Assembly: GCA_013153765.1 (NCBI GenBank)
Contig: JAADDT010000022.1
Location: forward strand, 1-14,385
Source of the DNA: Aquificota bacterium
Lineage (GTDB): Bacteria > Aquificota > Aquificia > Aquificales > Hydrogenothermaceae
Direction: 5' to 3'
Length of the DNA: 14,385 bases
Shown: one piece after another, positions 13,993-14,385 of the stretch
Numbering within the stretch: the stretch's first letter is position 1
Layout of the letters: each line of letters starts with the position of its first letter
The notes under the pieces: generated by a model
The model's database searches: none
Told to the model about the DNA's origin: nothing
The model's input: only the letters and a program-made list of their open reading frames with translations
Translations under genes and position numbers: made by a program

Positions 13993-14008
13993 ACACAATA
14001 TATAGTGT
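13993..14008 (+). promoter_or_regulatory. NrdR box 2
   Basis: ACACAATATATAGTGT is a second NrdR-box match, 31 bases downstream of the first, or about three helical turns, the usual arrangement for cooperative NrdR binding. It lies just after the likely transcription start and ends 22 bases before the ATG. Confidence 0.85.
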
Positions 14009-14030
14009 ATCCACAGGAAGGAGGAGTGAG

Positions 14031-14385
14031 ATGAAAAAGCTTCAATTCATTGGGAAAACCTCCGTAAGGGACAACATCAGACTTACGGAAAACCCCAGAT
14101 ATCCGGTTTTCAAAGAGATATACACCAAGCAGAAAAAGGCTGTCTGGTTTCCGGAAGAGCTTAACATACAGCAAGACGTGTTAGACTACAAGTCCCTAAC
14201 ACCGACGGAAAAGGACCTGTTTGACACCTCCGTAGGATACTTCGCATCTTCCGAGCTACTGGTTCAAAACGTGCTTGGAAACGGCTTTTTCCCCGTGCTT
14301 ACAGACCCTTACGCAAAGATGAGCTTCTCCACACAGATGTTTATGGAAAACATACATTCGGACTTTTTTGAAATAATACTGAACA
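14031..14385 (+). CDS. nrdB: Class I ribonucleotide reductase beta subunit, class Ic-like (3' truncated by window edge)
   Basis: NrdB (R2) carries the metal cofactor that starts the radical chemistry for making deoxyribonucleotides with NrdA. Only the first 118 residues are present. AAGGAGG (14018-14024) lies 6 bases before the ATG. Visible family features are KAVWFPEELN (37-46, W39 matching the radical-transfer Trp48 of E. coli), LTPTEKDLFDTSVGYFASSELLVQNV (56-81, split here for reference: LTPTEK at 56, FASSELLV at 71) and MENIHSDFF (105-113). E106 and H109 match metal ligands E115/H118 of E. coli. The first ligand, Asp84 in E. coli, is Glu75, exactly 31 residues before E106, and the tyrosyl-radical position is Phe113, seven after E106. 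Both changes are those of the Chlamydia class Ic Mn/Fe enzyme. The remaining ligands and any intein lie beyond the window. Regulated by NrdR, as the two boxes show. Confidence 0.93.
   Translation, partial: MKKLQFIGKTSVRDNIRLTENPRYPVFKEIYTKQKKAVWFPEELNIQQDVLDYKSLTPTEKDLFDTSVGYFASSELLVQNVLGNGFFPVLTDPYAKMSFSTQMFMENIHSDFFEIILN

Noticed and set aside
13831..14030. Small RNA or riboswitch in the largest intergenic interval
   Set aside because: The 200 bases are explained by two divergent promoters, the inverted repeat and two NrdR boxes; no GC-rich conserved fold is evident.

Overview
The window reads as dense chromosomal core DNA from a diderm, probably thermophilic bacterium, most likely of the Aquificota (Aquificales/Desulfurobacteriales-like). 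The basis is indirect: heavy use of ATA for Ile and AGG/AGA for Arg, Lys/Glu-rich compact proteins, very short intergenic gaps, an LPS-export porin (LptD), and the style of PNPase, HflX and class I ribonucleotide reductase. The genus cannot be fixed from sequence alone. There is no rRNA, tRNA, CRISPR array, insertion sequence or prophage, and no gene-free stretch longer than 200 bases.

Layout. 1-1808 (+): 3' part of pnp. 1805-3664 (-): rbgA/ylqF-like GTPase then dprA, a two-gene operon. 3722-5767 (+): lptD. 5762-6424 (-): a short IclR regulator. 6497-8753 (+): the conserved miaA-hfq-hflX cluster, followed by a Uma2-family nuclease (8800-9333). 9408-10345 (+): a HIT-family protein translationally coupled to a TusA-DUF3343 fusion. 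10342-12265 (-): an operon of a DnaC/DnaI-like helicase loader, hisB and a DeoR-HTH/NosL-like fusion regulator. 12354-13830 (-): a DHH/DHHA1 phosphoesterase overlapping a TetR regulator. 14031-14385 (+): 5' part of nrdB (ribonucleotide reductase beta), running off the end.

The genes fall in alternating strand blocks. All three convergent pairs overlap by their stop codons (4, 6 and 4 bases). The three divergent intervals hold the clearest promoters. The best resolved is upstream of nrdB: a TTGACA-N17-TATTTT promoter with two near-perfect NrdR boxes 31 bp apart, one of them filling the promoter spacer.

The most noteworthy points are these. (1) NrdB has Glu at the first metal-ligand position and Phe at the tyrosyl-radical position, with exact family spacing, which is the hallmark of class Ic-type (Mn/Fe, Chlamydia-like) R2. 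(2) A cytoplasmic DeoR-type HTH is fused to a Cys-rich NosL-like domain, a plausible metal- or thiol-responsive regulator, and sits tail to tail with (3) a TusA-like sulfur-carrier domain fused to DUF3343. (4) An hflX promoter is placed so that it would give a leaderless mRNA. (5) Hfq is minimal and lacks the arginine rim. (6) Candidate autoregulatory dyads lie upstream of the iclR and DHH-tetR genes.
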